From assembly GCA_036259835.1 (NCBI GenBank), contig DATABA010000060.1:1-30840 (forward strand): DNA of 30,840 nt, given 5' to 3'. The position numbers were made by a program, and so were the translations under genes. The notes under the pieces were generated by a model. The model did not search any database. It saw nothing but the letters and a program-made list of their open reading frames with translations, and was not told where the DNA came from. This stretch comes from JALYGK01 sp036259835 (lineage in GTDB: Bacteria; Actinomycetota; UBA4738). Of this stretch, positions 7,266 through 15,903 are shown in pieces (the stretch's first letter is position 1; each line of letters begins with the position of its first letter).

Positions 7266-8786
7266 ATGACCCGCCGACGAATCCTGATTCTCTTTTTGGC
7301 GCTCGTATTCTCTGCGGCGCTTCTCCCCATGCTTCCTGCAGTGGCGATCGGCTTCCCGAAGACATTGGCCGACAACCAGAGCTTCGGTCAACTGTCGGAG
7401 GCGAGCCCCATCGAGAACCCCGATTTCCCGGTGGACTACCTCGGGGTCTCCTGGACCTCCGGGCACGAGCCGTTCGTCCGGTTCCTCACAGAAAGGCGGT
7501 GGACGGCGTGGCGAATGGTGCACGAGGACGAGACCCCGCTATCCGGCGGACGAACGTTCTCCTCACTCATTGCCGCCGCGGACGCCGATGCGTACCAGGT
7601 TCGCGGATCGAACCGGGACGTTCGCGCTGTAGCGATCAACACCACAGATGGGCCTCGGGAATGGTCCTTGGTCCAATCGACGGCCGAGGCCTCTCACATC
7701 AGCCAACCCGGCCTCATCACCCGCGCCCAGTGGGGCGCCGATGAGTCCCTTCGGTTCAATACCAACGGGAATGAGATCGATCCGCAGCAGTTCCACCCCA
7801 CCACCAAAATCATCCTTCACCACACCGCTGGACAGAACGGCGATCCGGATCCGGCAGCGACCGTTCGAGCCATCTATCGCTATCACGCCATCGACCGGAA
7901 ATGGGGCGACATCGGCTACAACTTCCTCATCGACGCACAGGGCCGGATCTACAAGGGGAGGTATTCCGGTCCGGTTGGAACGCGGGACCAGGACAGTCTT
8001 ACGGGCGAGGACCCGTTTGGCTACGGCGTGCGGTCCCGGCAGGCCGGCGGCCACCCCGGAACGGTCGGCATTTCCGTCCTCGGTACCTACACCAGTGGTC
8101 CCGTCCCTGCCGCGGCGCGCGCCTCTGTTGTTGACCACGTTGCATGGGAAGCCGAGCGCCACGGGTTGGACCCCTTAGGGACTTCCGTTTACACGGACCC
8201 TTCGAATCCGGGCTTCAGCATCTCGGTGGCGAACATCTCCGGTCACCGCGACTGGGCGGCCACGGAGTGCCCCGGCGGCGTCTTCTACTCGAACCTGCCC
8301 GCGATCCGAAGCGATGCCGCGGGCGCGATCTCCGCCGCTCCGCCGCAGATCAAGTCGTACAGCCCGACGGCGGTCAGGCTCAGCAGGGGAACGACGTCCG
8401 ACGCCGTATCCAAGCTTGCGCACGACGACTCGGCGTATTTCCGCGTGAACTCGGTAAAACCCACCAGTAGCGCGTACATCGTTGATTGGACAGCGCGAGC
8501 AACGGTCGGAGTCTCCCGAATTCGGAAGCTCTTCGTGACCTTCGACGGATCGGCGACCCGGGCTGTGACCCAGACTCTCTACATCTACAGGGTCTCCAGT
8601 GCCTCCTGGGAGAAGCTGCATGGATGGCAGATCCCAACCTCTGACCAGACCTTCAAATGGTCCACGACCAGGCCGGCGCGGTACATAACCTCAGAGGGGA
8701 CGCTGAAGATGAGAGCGAAGGCCACCCGGACAAGCTCATCGTTCGTGCTTCAAGGCGACCTCGTGAGTTTCACAGTCGAGTACTGA
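7266..8786 (+). CDS. Secreted PGRP-family N-acetylmuramoyl-L-alanine amidase
   Basis: 506 aa. The ATG at 7266 starts a signal peptide (MTRRRILILFLALVFSAALL). An upstream in-frame reading from 7083 would overlap the DUF3072 gene and hide this signal. Residues 35-140 form an uncharacterised N-terminal region. The PGRP/amidase_2 domain spans about 148-350: LITRAQWGADESLRF, then IILHHTAG (182-189), AIYRYHAIDRKWGDIGYNFL, and GHRDWAATECPG (326-337). His185, His327 and Cys335 fit the zinc ligands, so amide cleavage between MurNAc and L-Ala in peptidoglycan is expected. The last 140 residues (about 365-506) look like a beta-sandwich, perhaps for wall binding. The start has only a weak, distant ribosome-binding site. 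A second amidase with different flanking domains is at 28264. Confidence 0.9.
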   Translation: MTRRRILILFLALVFSAALLPMLPAVAIGFPKTLADNQSFGQLSEASPIENPDFPVDYLGVSWTSGHEPFVRFLTERRWTAWRMVHEDETPLSGGRTFSSLIAAADADAYQVRGSNRDVRAVAINTTDGPREWSLVQSTAEASHISQPGLITRAQWGADESLRFNTNGNEIDPQQFHPTTKIILHHTAGQNGDPDPAATVRAIYRYHAIDRKWGDIGYNFLIDAQGRIYKGRYSGPVGTRDQDSLTGEDPFGYGVRSRQAGGHPGTVGISVLGTYTSGPVPAAARASVVDHVAWEAERHGLDPLGTSVYTDPSNPGFSISVANISGHRDWAATECPGGVFYSNLPAIRSDAAGAISAAPPQIKSYSPTAVRLSRGTTSDAVSKLAHDDSAYFRVNSVKPTSSAYIVDWTARATVGVSRIRKLFVTFDGSATRAVTQTLYIYRVSSASWEKLHGWQIPTSDQTFKWSTTRPARYITSEGTLKMRAKATRTSSSFVLQGDLVSFTVEY

Positions 8787-8851
8787 TGTTTAACTGCGGG
8801 ACGCGCCCCCCGCCCGACCCGCTGTTCTGTGCAAGGGGGCCAAGCCACGAA

Positions 8852-8866
8852 GGCCGTCGGGCGGCC
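8852..8866 (+). terminator. Possible terminator hairpin after the amidase gene
   Basis: GGCCG (8852-8856) and CGGCC (8862-8866) with a 5-nt loop, followed by ATTTAT. It is short and not a strong rho-independent terminator. Confidence 0.3.
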
Positions 8867-8890
8867 ATTTATGGAGAAACCTCAGAAAAC

Positions 8891-8921
8891 CTAGACACAA
8901 CTATCTAGAAGGTAGTACCGT
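8891..8921 (+). promoter_or_regulatory. Predicted promoter with overlapping inverted repeat
   Basis: TAGACA (8892-8897) and TACCGT (8916-8921) are 18 nt apart. CTAGA (8891-8895) and TCTAG (8904-8908) form an inverted repeat over the -35 and could be an operator. The leader to the ATG at 8990 is about 60 nt. Confidence 0.4.
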
Positions 8922-8989
8922 ACGCCGGCCCGCGAGGAGGAGACTGGGGTGCTCTGTGTTTTGAGGCCCCACCTTAAGGAGGTCCGGAA

Positions 8990-9967
8990 ATGAATAAGAG
9001 CCCGTCCCGTTGGGCGCTTTCGCTTGCCATCTTCGCGTTCCTGGCTGCGTCCTTGGTCGTGGCCGGCCCAGCGGCTGCTGATCGATGCAATGACACAGAT
9101 CAGATCGACCTGAACCTGACGTACGAGTCCAGCTCCGCCAGCCGCCACACATTTACGGCCGCCAACGCTGGGCCCGACTGTGCGCATGACGTCGTGCTGA
9201 ACGTCTGGGCTAAGCCAGCGTCCGCCGTCGTGGGCCGCGTGGTTTCGGCCTCGCCGAACAGCTGGAAGTGCTCGACCGTCGCCTCCACGCAGCCGGGAGC
9301 GAGCCAAGCGAGATGCACCCTGAGTGCCGCCATTCCAGCTCCCCCGAGCGGCAATACCTCCGCCTCGGTGACGGTCCAGCTGTCTCAGGCAGCGACGGCC
9401 CTCAATGCGGAGGTCAAGTCGGACAAGCTTACCGATACGCATCATTCAGACAACGAAGTCTGGGGAAGCTTCGGCACGAGAGCATCGAGCGCGGATTTTC
9501 CGGCCTCGGCCAATCAAGTCAACAACCAGAACACTGAAGTGAATCGTCCGACGAACTCGAGCATCTCGATCAACCAGCTCAGCGACGAGTCGAAGCTGGC
9601 TGAGCCTTCACCCCCATGCGCTGCCCCTGTCAACGTCTGTCTCACGTCAGGTCAGGTCTCAGTGGCGACTGAGTCGCTCACCGGCGTCAACCTCGACGAT
9701 TTTCTTACCGGTCAACGGATCACGACAGTCATCACGGTCGACACCTTGCAGGACCCTCGGGCTCGCGTGCCGGTGGTTTACCGCTTCATCGACGAGAGCT
9801 TCGGCGACGGAGACGACGAGTGGAGAGCGCTGCCTTCGTGCGCTGCAGGAGCTGCCATCAGCACAGATATTGGATGCGTCGCATCAATCACCACATCAGC
9901 GGATCAAAACACGTTGGGGCACTTGAGAATCGAGATCTGGACGACGCACAACGGGCACTACAGGTAG
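8990..9967 (+). CDS. Secreted DUF11-like/beta-sandwich protein of unknown function
   Basis: 325 aa. The start has AAGGAGG eight bases upstream, the strongest ribosome-binding site in the window. The signal peptide (residues 1-30) ends in a typical A-A-A/D cleavage site. Residues about 38-150 look like a DUF11/CARDB-type Ig-like domain: alternating strands, TAANAGPDCAHDVVLNV, a Cys pair around NSWKCST and ARCTL, and SASVTVQLS. The middle is rich in Asn and Ser (NQVNNQNTEVNR), and the C-terminal third has a second beta-rich part with paired cysteines. There is no LPXTG or membrane anchor, so it is probably released or loosely wall-bound. No enzyme motif is visible. The gene is flanked by a predicted promoter and by a strong hairpin. 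Confidence 0.75.
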   Translation: MNKSPSRWALSLAIFAFLAASLVVAGPAAADRCNDTDQIDLNLTYESSSASRHTFTAANAGPDCAHDVVLNVWAKPASAVVGRVVSASPNSWKCSTVASTQPGASQARCTLSAAIPAPPSGNTSASVTVQLSQAATALNAEVKSDKLTDTHHSDNEVWGSFGTRASSADFPASANQVNNQNTEVNRPTNSSISINQLSDESKLAEPSPPCAAPVNVCLTSGQVSVATESLTGVNLDDFLTGQRITTVITVDTLQDPRARVPVVYRFIDESFGDGDDEWRALPSCAAGAAISTDIGCVASITTSADQNTLGHLRIEIWTTHNGHYR

Positions 9968-9985
9968 GTCGATCTCTAGCGATAT

Positions 9986-10016
9986 AAGGAAGTGCCGGGG
10001 ATCCCGGTCCTTCCTT
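9986..10016 (+). terminator. Strong hairpin between secreted protein and cyclase genes
   Basis: AAGGAA pairs with TTCCTT, and CCGGG with CCCGG inside it, giving an interrupted stem over 31 nt. No T-run follows on the plus strand. It lies 19 nt after a stop codon and 20 nt before the next start, so it is a terminator or a leader hairpin of the cyclase gene. Confidence 0.55.
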
Positions 10017-10036
10017 AGCCATAACAGGGGCTGAGC

Positions 10037-13000
10037 ATGCGGGTATGCCCGAACTGCAGCGAGGAGAACCCGGACAAATTCCGGCTCTGCGGCTTCTGTG
10101 GTGCACAACTCGCGGTCGCCCTTCAGCCCGAGGAGTCGCGGAAGACCGTCTCCGTCGTCTTTTGCGACCTGAAAGGCTCCACGAACCTCGGTGAGAGCCT
10201 CGACACCGAAGCCCTGAGGGAAGTCCTCAGGCACTACTTCTCGCGGATGCAGAGCGTGCTCGAGCGGCACGGCGGTGCGGTCGAGAAGTACATCGGCGAC
10301 GCGATCATGGCCGTCTTCGGTCTGCCCAGAGCGCATGAGGACGATGCCCTTCGGGCAGTACGGGCGGCGTGGGAGATGAAGCAGGCTCTGGTCGAGGTCA
10401 ACCGCGAGCTCGAGGGGAAGTGGGGCGTCACCCTTGCAAACCGGACGGGGGTGAACACCGGCGAGGTCGTTGCGGGCGATGTCACGGCTGGCCAGCGGCT
10501 CGTGACCGGTGACACCGTGAACGTCGCGGCGCGGCTCGAGCAGGCTGCGCCGGAGACGGACGTGCTCCTCGGCGAACCCACGTACCGTCTGGTGCGCGAC
10601 TCGGTCGATGTCGAGCCACTCGAGCCCTTGGAGCTGAAGGGGAAGGCTGAGAGGGTCGCCGCCTACCGCTTGCTGGACGTCCGGGCGGGGGAGGCGATCG
10701 CCCGACGCCTCGATACACCACTCGTCGGTCGGGACGAAGAGCTCGCCACACTCCAGTCTCGCTTCGGTCGTGCCGTTCGCGAACAGCACTGCGAAATGGT
10801 CACGATCGTCGGAGACGCCGGAGTGGGAAAGTCCCGTCTGATCCACGAAGTTCTCGTGAAGACGGCTGATCAAGCGACCACGCTCCTTGGTCGCTGCCTG
10901 CCCTATGGGGAAGGAATCACCTTCTGGCCGCTTGCAGAGATCGTGCGCCAGGCCGCCGGGATCGGTTCGGACGACGGTCCCGACCAAGCTCGGGCCAAGG
11001 TCACCGGTGTCGTCGATGATGACGTCTCTCGGCGCGTCATCGCGATGTTGGGCCTGTCCTTCGAGAACTTCCCTCTGGAAGAGACGTTCTGGGGATTCCG
11101 GAAGTTCGTGGAGTCGCTGGGCCAAGAGCGCCCCGTAGTCATGGTCATCGATGACATCCACTGGGCGGAACCCACGCTTCTCGAGCTCCTCGAGCACCTC
11201 GTGGAGACAGTCAGGGACGCTGGCGTTCTTCTCCTTTGCTCCACGCGTCATGACCTCCTCGAGGAGCGGCCGTCGTGGGCGGCCGAGCAACCGAACGCTA
11301 CCCGGATTCTGCTGGAGCCCCTCTCTGAGCACGAGACCGATCGAGTCGTTGACAACTTGCTCGGCGATGCGCCGACCCCGGTTGAGCTCCGCCACCGGAT
11401 CGTGCTCGCGGCGGAAGGAAATCCCCTGTTCGTGGAGCAGGTGTTATCGATGCTTCTGGATCAGGGACTTATCGTTTCGGGTTCTGACGGGACCTTGGAG
11501 GTCTCCCCCGGGGCCATGTCTCTCGCCATTCCTGCTTCCATCTCGGCGCTGATCGGCGCCCGTCTCGACGGGCTGGCCGGCGAGGAGCGGGCGGTGATCG
11601 AGCGAGGATCGGTCATCGGCCCGCTCTTCTACACGGATGCCATTGCCACGCTGGCTCCGGAGCCGCTTCGTCCTCTCGTTCACGACAGCCTCTCGTCGCT
11701 CAGCCGGAAGCATCTGATACGACCCGAAGTCTCCGATCTGATCGGTCAGGAGGCGCACCGGTTCCATCACGCCTTGATCCGCGACGTGGCCTACGAACGC
11801 TTGCTCAAGCGAGCGCGGATCGAGCTGCACGAAGGCTACGCAACGTGGCTCGAGCGGGCCGCCGGGACGCTCACGGAGTTCGAGGAGATTCTCGGCTATC
11901 ACCTCGAGCAGGCGTACCGTTATCGAACCGAGCTCGGGACCATCGACGCCGCCGCTCGTGAAGTCGCGGTCAGGGCGGCCGGCCCCCTCGCCTCCGCCGG
12001 TCGCCGGGCTCTCAGCCGTGGCGACATGCCCGCAGCGGCGAACTTGCTCGATCGGGCCGCTTTAATGCTGCCGACGGAGGACGCCACGCGGGCCGGCATC
12101 CTCGCCGATCTCGGCGAGGCCCTGCGCGAGCTCGGGCAGTTCGTGAGAGCAGAAGAAGTACTCGACGAGGCGATGCGAGCCGCGGCCGCGATGGGCGACC
12201 GTCGACTCGAGAAGCAGGCCGAGATGGTGGCCCTGCATGCCGCGTTGTCCGCGGATGCGGATATCCGCGTCGAAGACGTGTTGCAACGGATCGAGAGGGA
12301 TCTACCGGTTTTCGAGGAGGCGGGGGACGAGGCCACGCTGGCCCGAGCGTGGCGGCTGATTGCCCTCTTGCACGGCACTCTCGGAAGAGACGCGGCTGCG
12401 CAGGAGGCGGTCCTGCGTGCCATAGACCATGCTCGGTTGGCCAGCGACGCTCGTTTAGAGGCGCGCAACTTTTCCATCTATGCGACCTCCGCCGTTTACG
12501 GTCCGACGCCGGTCCGTGAAGGCATTACCCGTTGCGAGCAACTGCTCGAGAACACATCGGGCGACCGGCGGGCAGAGGGAACCGTCAGGTGCAGTCTGGC
12601 CCAGCTCTACTCCTTCATAGGAGATTTTGAAAGAGCCAGGCAGCTGTACCGCCAGGGACGGGAGATCCTGAGCGATCTCGGCAGCAAGGTGTTGGGAGCT
12701 TCTGTCTCCATAGATTCGGCGCGTGTGGAGATGATGGCGGGCGACCCTGTGGCCGCCGAACGTGAGCTGCGTCGCGATTACGCGGCTCTGCGAGAAATGG
12801 GTGAGCGCTATCACTATGCGACCGTCGCCGGCTTGCTCGCGCACGCGCTGTACCTCCAAGGTCGCTACGAAGAAGCGGACGAGTTCACGAAGGTCACGCA
12901 GTCTGGCGATCAGGACGACGTCGAATCACAGTCGCTGTGGCGACGTGCGCGCGGAAAGCTGCTGGCCCGCAAAGGCCAGTACCCCGAGGCTGAGTCGCTT

Positions 13001-13258
13001 ATCCGTGAGGCATTGGCGATGACGCAGGGGAAGGATTCCCTGGTCCTGGAGGCGAATACGAGGATGGACCTTGCCCAGATCCTCGAGCTCGCCGGACGTC
13101 CGCAGGAGGCCGCATCTGAGATTCGGGCGGCGCTGGTGCTTTATGACCGGAAAGGCAGTCTCGTCTCGTCGGAGCGTGCACGGCAGCGCCTCGCCGAACT
13201 TGAACTCGTTGGACCCGGCGGTGAAGCGTCTCCCGGCGAACTACTGATCGAAGGGTAG
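10037..13258 (+). CDS. Zinc ribbon - class III nucleotidyl cyclase - AAA ATPase - TPR signalling protein
   Basis: 1073 aa. Order: a zinc ribbon (CPNC 4-7, CGFC 18-21); a class III cyclase domain (about 36-215); an AAA/NB-ARC-like ATPase (about 228-520); helical repeats, probably TPR, to the end. The cyclase keeps both metal Asp residues (VFCDLKGST with D44; YIGDAIM with D88), the Lys before the second (K84), and TGDTVNVAARLE (157-168) with Asp159 and the transition-state Asn162 and Arg166. It therefore looks active and adenylate-type. The ATPase has Walker A GDAGVGKS (259-266) and Walker B VVMVIDDIHW (367-376). No signal peptide or membrane segment is seen. Such proteins are common in Actinobacteria and may act as sensor scaffolds. 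Unlike many LuxR-linked relatives it has no DNA-binding C-terminus. AGGGG precedes the ATG. Confidence 0.92.
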   Translation: MRVCPNCSEENPDKFRLCGFCGAQLAVALQPEESRKTVSVVFCDLKGSTNLGESLDTEALREVLRHYFSRMQSVLERHGGAVEKYIGDAIMAVFGLPRAHEDDALRAVRAAWEMKQALVEVNRELEGKWGVTLANRTGVNTGEVVAGDVTAGQRLVTGDTVNVAARLEQAAPETDVLLGEPTYRLVRDSVDVEPLEPLELKGKAERVAAYRLLDVRAGEAIARRLDTPLVGRDEELATLQSRFGRAVREQHCEMVTIVGDAGVGKSRLIHEVLVKTADQATTLLGRCLPYGEGITFWPLAEIVRQAAGIGSDDGPDQARAKVTGVVDDDVSRRVIAMLGLSFENFPLEETFWGFRKFVESLGQERPVVMVIDDIHWAEPTLLELLEHLVETVRDAGVLLLCSTRHDLLEERPSWAAEQPNATRILLEPLSEHETDRVVDNLLGDAPTPVELRHRIVLAAEGNPLFVEQVLSMLLDQGLIVSGSDGTLEVSPGAMSLAIPASISALIGARLDGLAGEERAVIERGSVIGPLFYTDAIATLAPEPLRPLVHDSLSSLSRKHLIRPEVSDLIGQEAHRFHHALIRDVAYERLLKRARIELHEGYATWLERAAGTLTEFEEILGYHLEQAYRYRTELGTIDAAAREVAVRAAGPLASAGRRALSRGDMPAAANLLDRAALMLPTEDATRAGILADLGEALRELGQFVRAEEVLDEAMRAAAAMGDRRLEKQAEMVALHAALSADADIRVEDVLQRIERDLPVFEEAGDEATLARAWRLIALLHGTLGRDAAAQEAVLRAIDHARLASDARLEARNFSIYATSAVYGPTPVREGITRCEQLLENTSGDRRAEGTVRCSLAQLYSFIGDFERARQLYRQGREILSDLGSKVLGASVSIDSARVEMMAGDPVAAERELRRDYAALREMGERYHYATVAGLLAHALYLQGRYEEADEFTKVTQSGDQDDVESQSLWRRARGKLLARKGQYPEAESLIREALAMTQGKDSLVLEANTRMDLAQILELAGRPQEAASEIRAALVLYDRKGSLVSSERARQRLAELELVGPGGEASPGELLIEG

Positions 13259-13348
13259 ACGGGCAGCCGTCGATGGAACTCTCGCCCGCCCAGCGCGGAA
13301 ACAGTCAGCTCGAGTACTGACGCGGTCGCCGGTCGGGTAAGAAGCCTG

Positions 13349-13370
13349 GAGGACGCCCCGTGGCGTCCTC
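13349..13370 (+). terminator. Perfect 9-bp hairpin
   Basis: GAGGACGCC (13349-13357) and GGCGTCCTC (13362-13370) with the 4-nt loop CCGT. It lies between the cyclase stop and the small membrane-protein start. There is no clear T-run. It could end the cyclase message or shape the leader of the next gene. Confidence 0.55.
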
Positions 13371-13397
13371 ACTCGACTCGACTAGAAAGGACGATGG

Positions 13398-13613
13398 ATG
13401 GACTACACGGCAATGGGCAAGGTCGGCCTCTCAGGATGGCGCGGCAAGGTCGGGGGCAAGGTCGCGGAGCGCGTCTCCGAGAAGAGCCAGTTCAGCCAGG
13501 ATCAGATCGAGGCGCTGATCGGTGCGGTGTTCCTGGCCCTTGCGGCCTGGCAGTTCTTCAAGCTCGCTCGGCAGGTCCTCCAGGCCGGGCGTGGTGAAGA
13601 GGTGGCGTCGTAG
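13398..13613 (+). CDS. Small single-pass membrane protein, 71 aa
   Basis: It begins at the second of two nested ATGs (13394 and 13398) behind AAAGGA; the first opens a frame with no sensible protein. A basic, Gly-rich N-terminal part (KVGLSGWRGKVGGKVAERVSEK) is followed by one hydrophobic helix (IEALIGAVFLALAAWQFF) and a short basic-acidic tail. I do not recognise a family. The last 56 nt overlap, on the opposite strand, the 3' end of the GGDEF-EAL gene. Position between two second-messenger genes makes a regulatory partner role possible, but nothing in the sequence shows it. Confidence 0.6.
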   Translation: MDYTAMGKVGLSGWRGKVGGKVAERVSEKSQFSQDQIEALIGAVFLALAAWQFFKLARQVLQAGRGEEVAS

Positions 13614-15807
13614 AGGCACCGGCAACGCCGACTGAACTCTGATCTGAGGATGATGCCGACGCATCGGCGCCGCGCCCGTTCGAAGACGGCATGGGGATCT
13701 TGATCTCGCCTCGATCGAACTTCTTGAGCCAGACCGAGAGCTCGTCGGCAGGGAGCGGGCGGCTCAGGTAGTAGCCCTGGATGTAATCGCAATCCAGGTC
13801 GGCCAGGTGATACCAGATCTCCTCGCTCTCCACGCCTTCAGCCACGACCTGGAGCCCCAGGTTTCGCCCGAGGTCGATCGTCGACTTCACGATCTTGGCG
13901 TCGCTCTCGTCCGTGGTCATGTTCTTCACGAAGGAGCGGTCGATCTTGAGCTCGTGAACCGGCAGCCGTTGGAGGTACGCCAGCGACGAGTAGCCGGTTC
14001 CGAAGTCGTCCAGCGAGAGGTTCAGGCCCATGCCTCTCAACCGGTTCAGGATCTCCAGCGCGCGGTCCGGCTCGCCGAGAACCGTGCTTTCAGTGATCTC
14101 CAGCTCGAGATGGTCCACCGGGACGCCCCACTTCTTGAGCAGGGCGTCGATCTCGTCGGGGAGCTTCGGATCCAGCAGGTTACGAGCCGAGAGGTTCACC
14201 GACACGGTGAGCGAACGATGCTCGCGGGTCCACCTGCGCGACTGAGCCAACACGGCGTCGAGGACGTGGAAGGTGAGGCCGGTGATCAGCGTGGTGTGCT
14301 CCGCCAGAGGGATGAACTGGTTCGGCGGAACCATGCCGCGCTCGGGGTGACGCCAACGCACCAGCGCCTCGGCGCTGGTCACCTTTCCCGTCTTGATCTC
14401 CGCCTTCGGCTGGTAGTGGACGATGAGTTCGTTCTCCTTGAGCGCTCGCCGAAGGTCGCCCAAGAGTGCCAGCCGATTGGGGCCCTGCTGGTCCTGCTTG
14501 GGCGAGTAGACCTGGAACCCCGTGCCCCTGCCGCGCGACATGTTGAGAGCCAGGTCCGCCCGTCGCATCAGGGTCTCGACGCCCTGGCCGTGTTCGGGGC
14601 ACAGAGCGATGCCGATTCGGCCCTCGACGTGGAGTGAGAACTCGCCCACGGAGAACGGCCGCTCCAGGGTCTTCAGGATCTTCGTCGCCATGTGCTGCAC
14701 GAAGACGTCGTCACCGGCGTCCGGCAGCAGGACGCCGAACTCGTCTCCGCCCAACCGGGCCGTGAACGGCCCTTCTCCCAAAACATCGTGCAGCCGGGGG
14801 CCGACCTGCTTCAACACCATGTCCCCGTACTGAGGACCGAGGGTGTTGTTGATGTCCTTGAAGTGATCGAGGTCGATCATCATCACCGCGGTGACCCGTC
14901 CCTCGCTGACGGAGGTCCTGATCGCCTTCTCGAGTTCACTCCTGAATGCCGTTCGATTCGGCAGTTCGGTCAGGATGTCGTGGGTCGCCTGATACTCGTT
15001 CCGCTCGTTCATCTCCAACAGGTGGTTGAGCGACTCGTCCAGCTTCTCGACCAGCCCGGCGTTCATCAGGTACACGTTCGCGCTCTTGGCCACCGCAACG
15101 ATGGGGATCGTGAGCAGCGGAACCAGGAAGAGGTTCGTCCGTGCCACCACCGCGATCGTGGGGGACAGCGCCAGGAGTACTCCATCGCTCAGAGCCTGAA
15201 ACGTCACATGGCGGCGCACGTAGGTCACCAGTGGGAGGTTCTGGGCAAGGGCGATGTAGAGGGCGTGGAACGTCGTGTTTGCCAGAAAGAACACACCGGC
15301 TGCCACCAGGACCGCCGGGAGATCCCTCGGAGCGAGAGGGGCAGCGGGGGACGGGTGCGGGAGCTCGGTGAGCAGGAACAGCACGCCCGCGCTTGCCGAG
15401 ATGGCGATGGTCGATCGTGACGCGTTGAAGGCCGCCTTGGACAGCGGACGGCGTTGAAGGATGTCGCCGAAAAACGACGACACAGTCTGGGCGGCCGCGG
15501 CGGCCAGCGGGCCGGCGGCCAGGAGAAGCGCGAAGACGAACGTCGTTGAGGTGGTGATCTCCTCCTCCTCGCCGTGCCGGGTGACCCGGATCGGAAGGAG
15601 CTGTCCGAGAAGGACGAAAAGGGAGAACGGGAGGAACTCTGGAGATTTGAAGGGTGAAAAGTCGCCGTGTGCCTGCGCGACCAAACCGGCCAGGGCCCCC
15701 GCGCCGACGAGGCAGACCAGCGCCAGGTACTTGGTTCCTGGGCGTGAGCGGCGGCCCACAGCGCGCCCCTGTGTGGAGCTAAATCCAGTTCCGAAAGTTA
15801 CAGACAA
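13558..15807 (-). CDS. Membrane-bound GGDEF-EAL protein (cyclic di-GMP turnover)
   Basis: 749 aa from a TTG at 15807 (AGAGG five to six bases upstream); a GTG at residue 17 is an alternative. Residues about 25-245 hold several membrane helices, a possible sensor region of unknown type. The GGDEF domain (about 270-435) has the intact signature RLGGDEFG (351-358) but no RxxD inhibitory site five residues ahead. The EAL domain (about 450-695) keeps the phosphodiesterase residues: EALVRW (E480), SVNLSARNL (N538), LELEITES, DDFGTGYSS (D600, D601), LKIDRSF (K621), VAEGVES (E657) and CDYIQGY (Q677). Both activities are therefore possible. The C-terminal 45 residues are low-complexity and overlap the small membrane-protein gene in antisense. 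It sits just after the heptose operon on the same strand, with a 96-nt gap. Confidence 0.92.
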   Translation of the reverse strand: MSVTFGTGFSSTQGRAVGRRSRPGTKYLALVCLVGAGALAGLVAQAHGDFSPFKSPEFLPFSLFVLLGQLLPIRVTRHGEEEEITTSTTFVFALLLAAGPLAAAAAQTVSSFFGDILQRRPLSKAAFNASRSTIAISASAGVLFLLTELPHPSPAAPLAPRDLPAVLVAAGVFFLANTTFHALYIALAQNLPLVTYVRRHVTFQALSDGVLLALSPTIAVVARTNLFLVPLLTIPIVAVAKSANVYLMNAGLVEKLDESLNHLLEMNERNEYQATHDILTELPNRTAFRSELEKAIRTSVSEGRVTAVMMIDLDHFKDINNTLGPQYGDMVLKQVGPRLHDVLGEGPFTARLGGDEFGVLLPDAGDDVFVQHMATKILKTLERPFSVGEFSLHVEGRIGIALCPEHGQGVETLMRRADLALNMSRGRGTGFQVYSPKQDQQGPNRLALLGDLRRALKENELIVHYQPKAEIKTGKVTSAEALVRWRHPERGMVPPNQFIPLAEHTTLITGLTFHVLDAVLAQSRRWTREHRSLTVSVNLSARNLLDPKLPDEIDALLKKWGVPVDHLELEITESTVLGEPDRALEILNRLRGMGLNLSLDDFGTGYSSLAYLQRLPVHELKIDRSFVKNMTTDESDAKIVKSTIDLGRNLGLQVVAEGVESEEIWYHLADLDCDYIQGYYLSRPLPADELSVWLKKFDRGEIKIPMPSSNGRGADASASSSDQSSVGVAGASTTPPLHHARPGGPAERA

Positions 15808-15855
15808 GTCGTCCTCTGCACGTCCGCGGTTTGTGGGCTTCTACAGTGCTATCGG

Positions 15856-15870
15856 CGTCCAGAGAGGACG
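15856..15870 (-). terminator. Short hairpin after the heptose operon
   Basis: CGTCC (15856-15860) and GGACG (15866-15870) with a 5-nt loop, between the last operon gene and the GGDEF-EAL gene. It is weak and has no T-run, so it could equally be an operator. Nothing else is seen in this 96-nt gap. Confidence 0.25.
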
Positions 15871-15903
15871 GTTAAAGCGGCTACTGAAGGAAAGAGCGGC
15901 GCT

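Noticed and set aside
9896..11395. Minus-strand open frame of 499 codons opposite the cyclase gene
   Set aside because: Shadow of the cyclase/AAA coding frame; no domain or ribosome-binding site.
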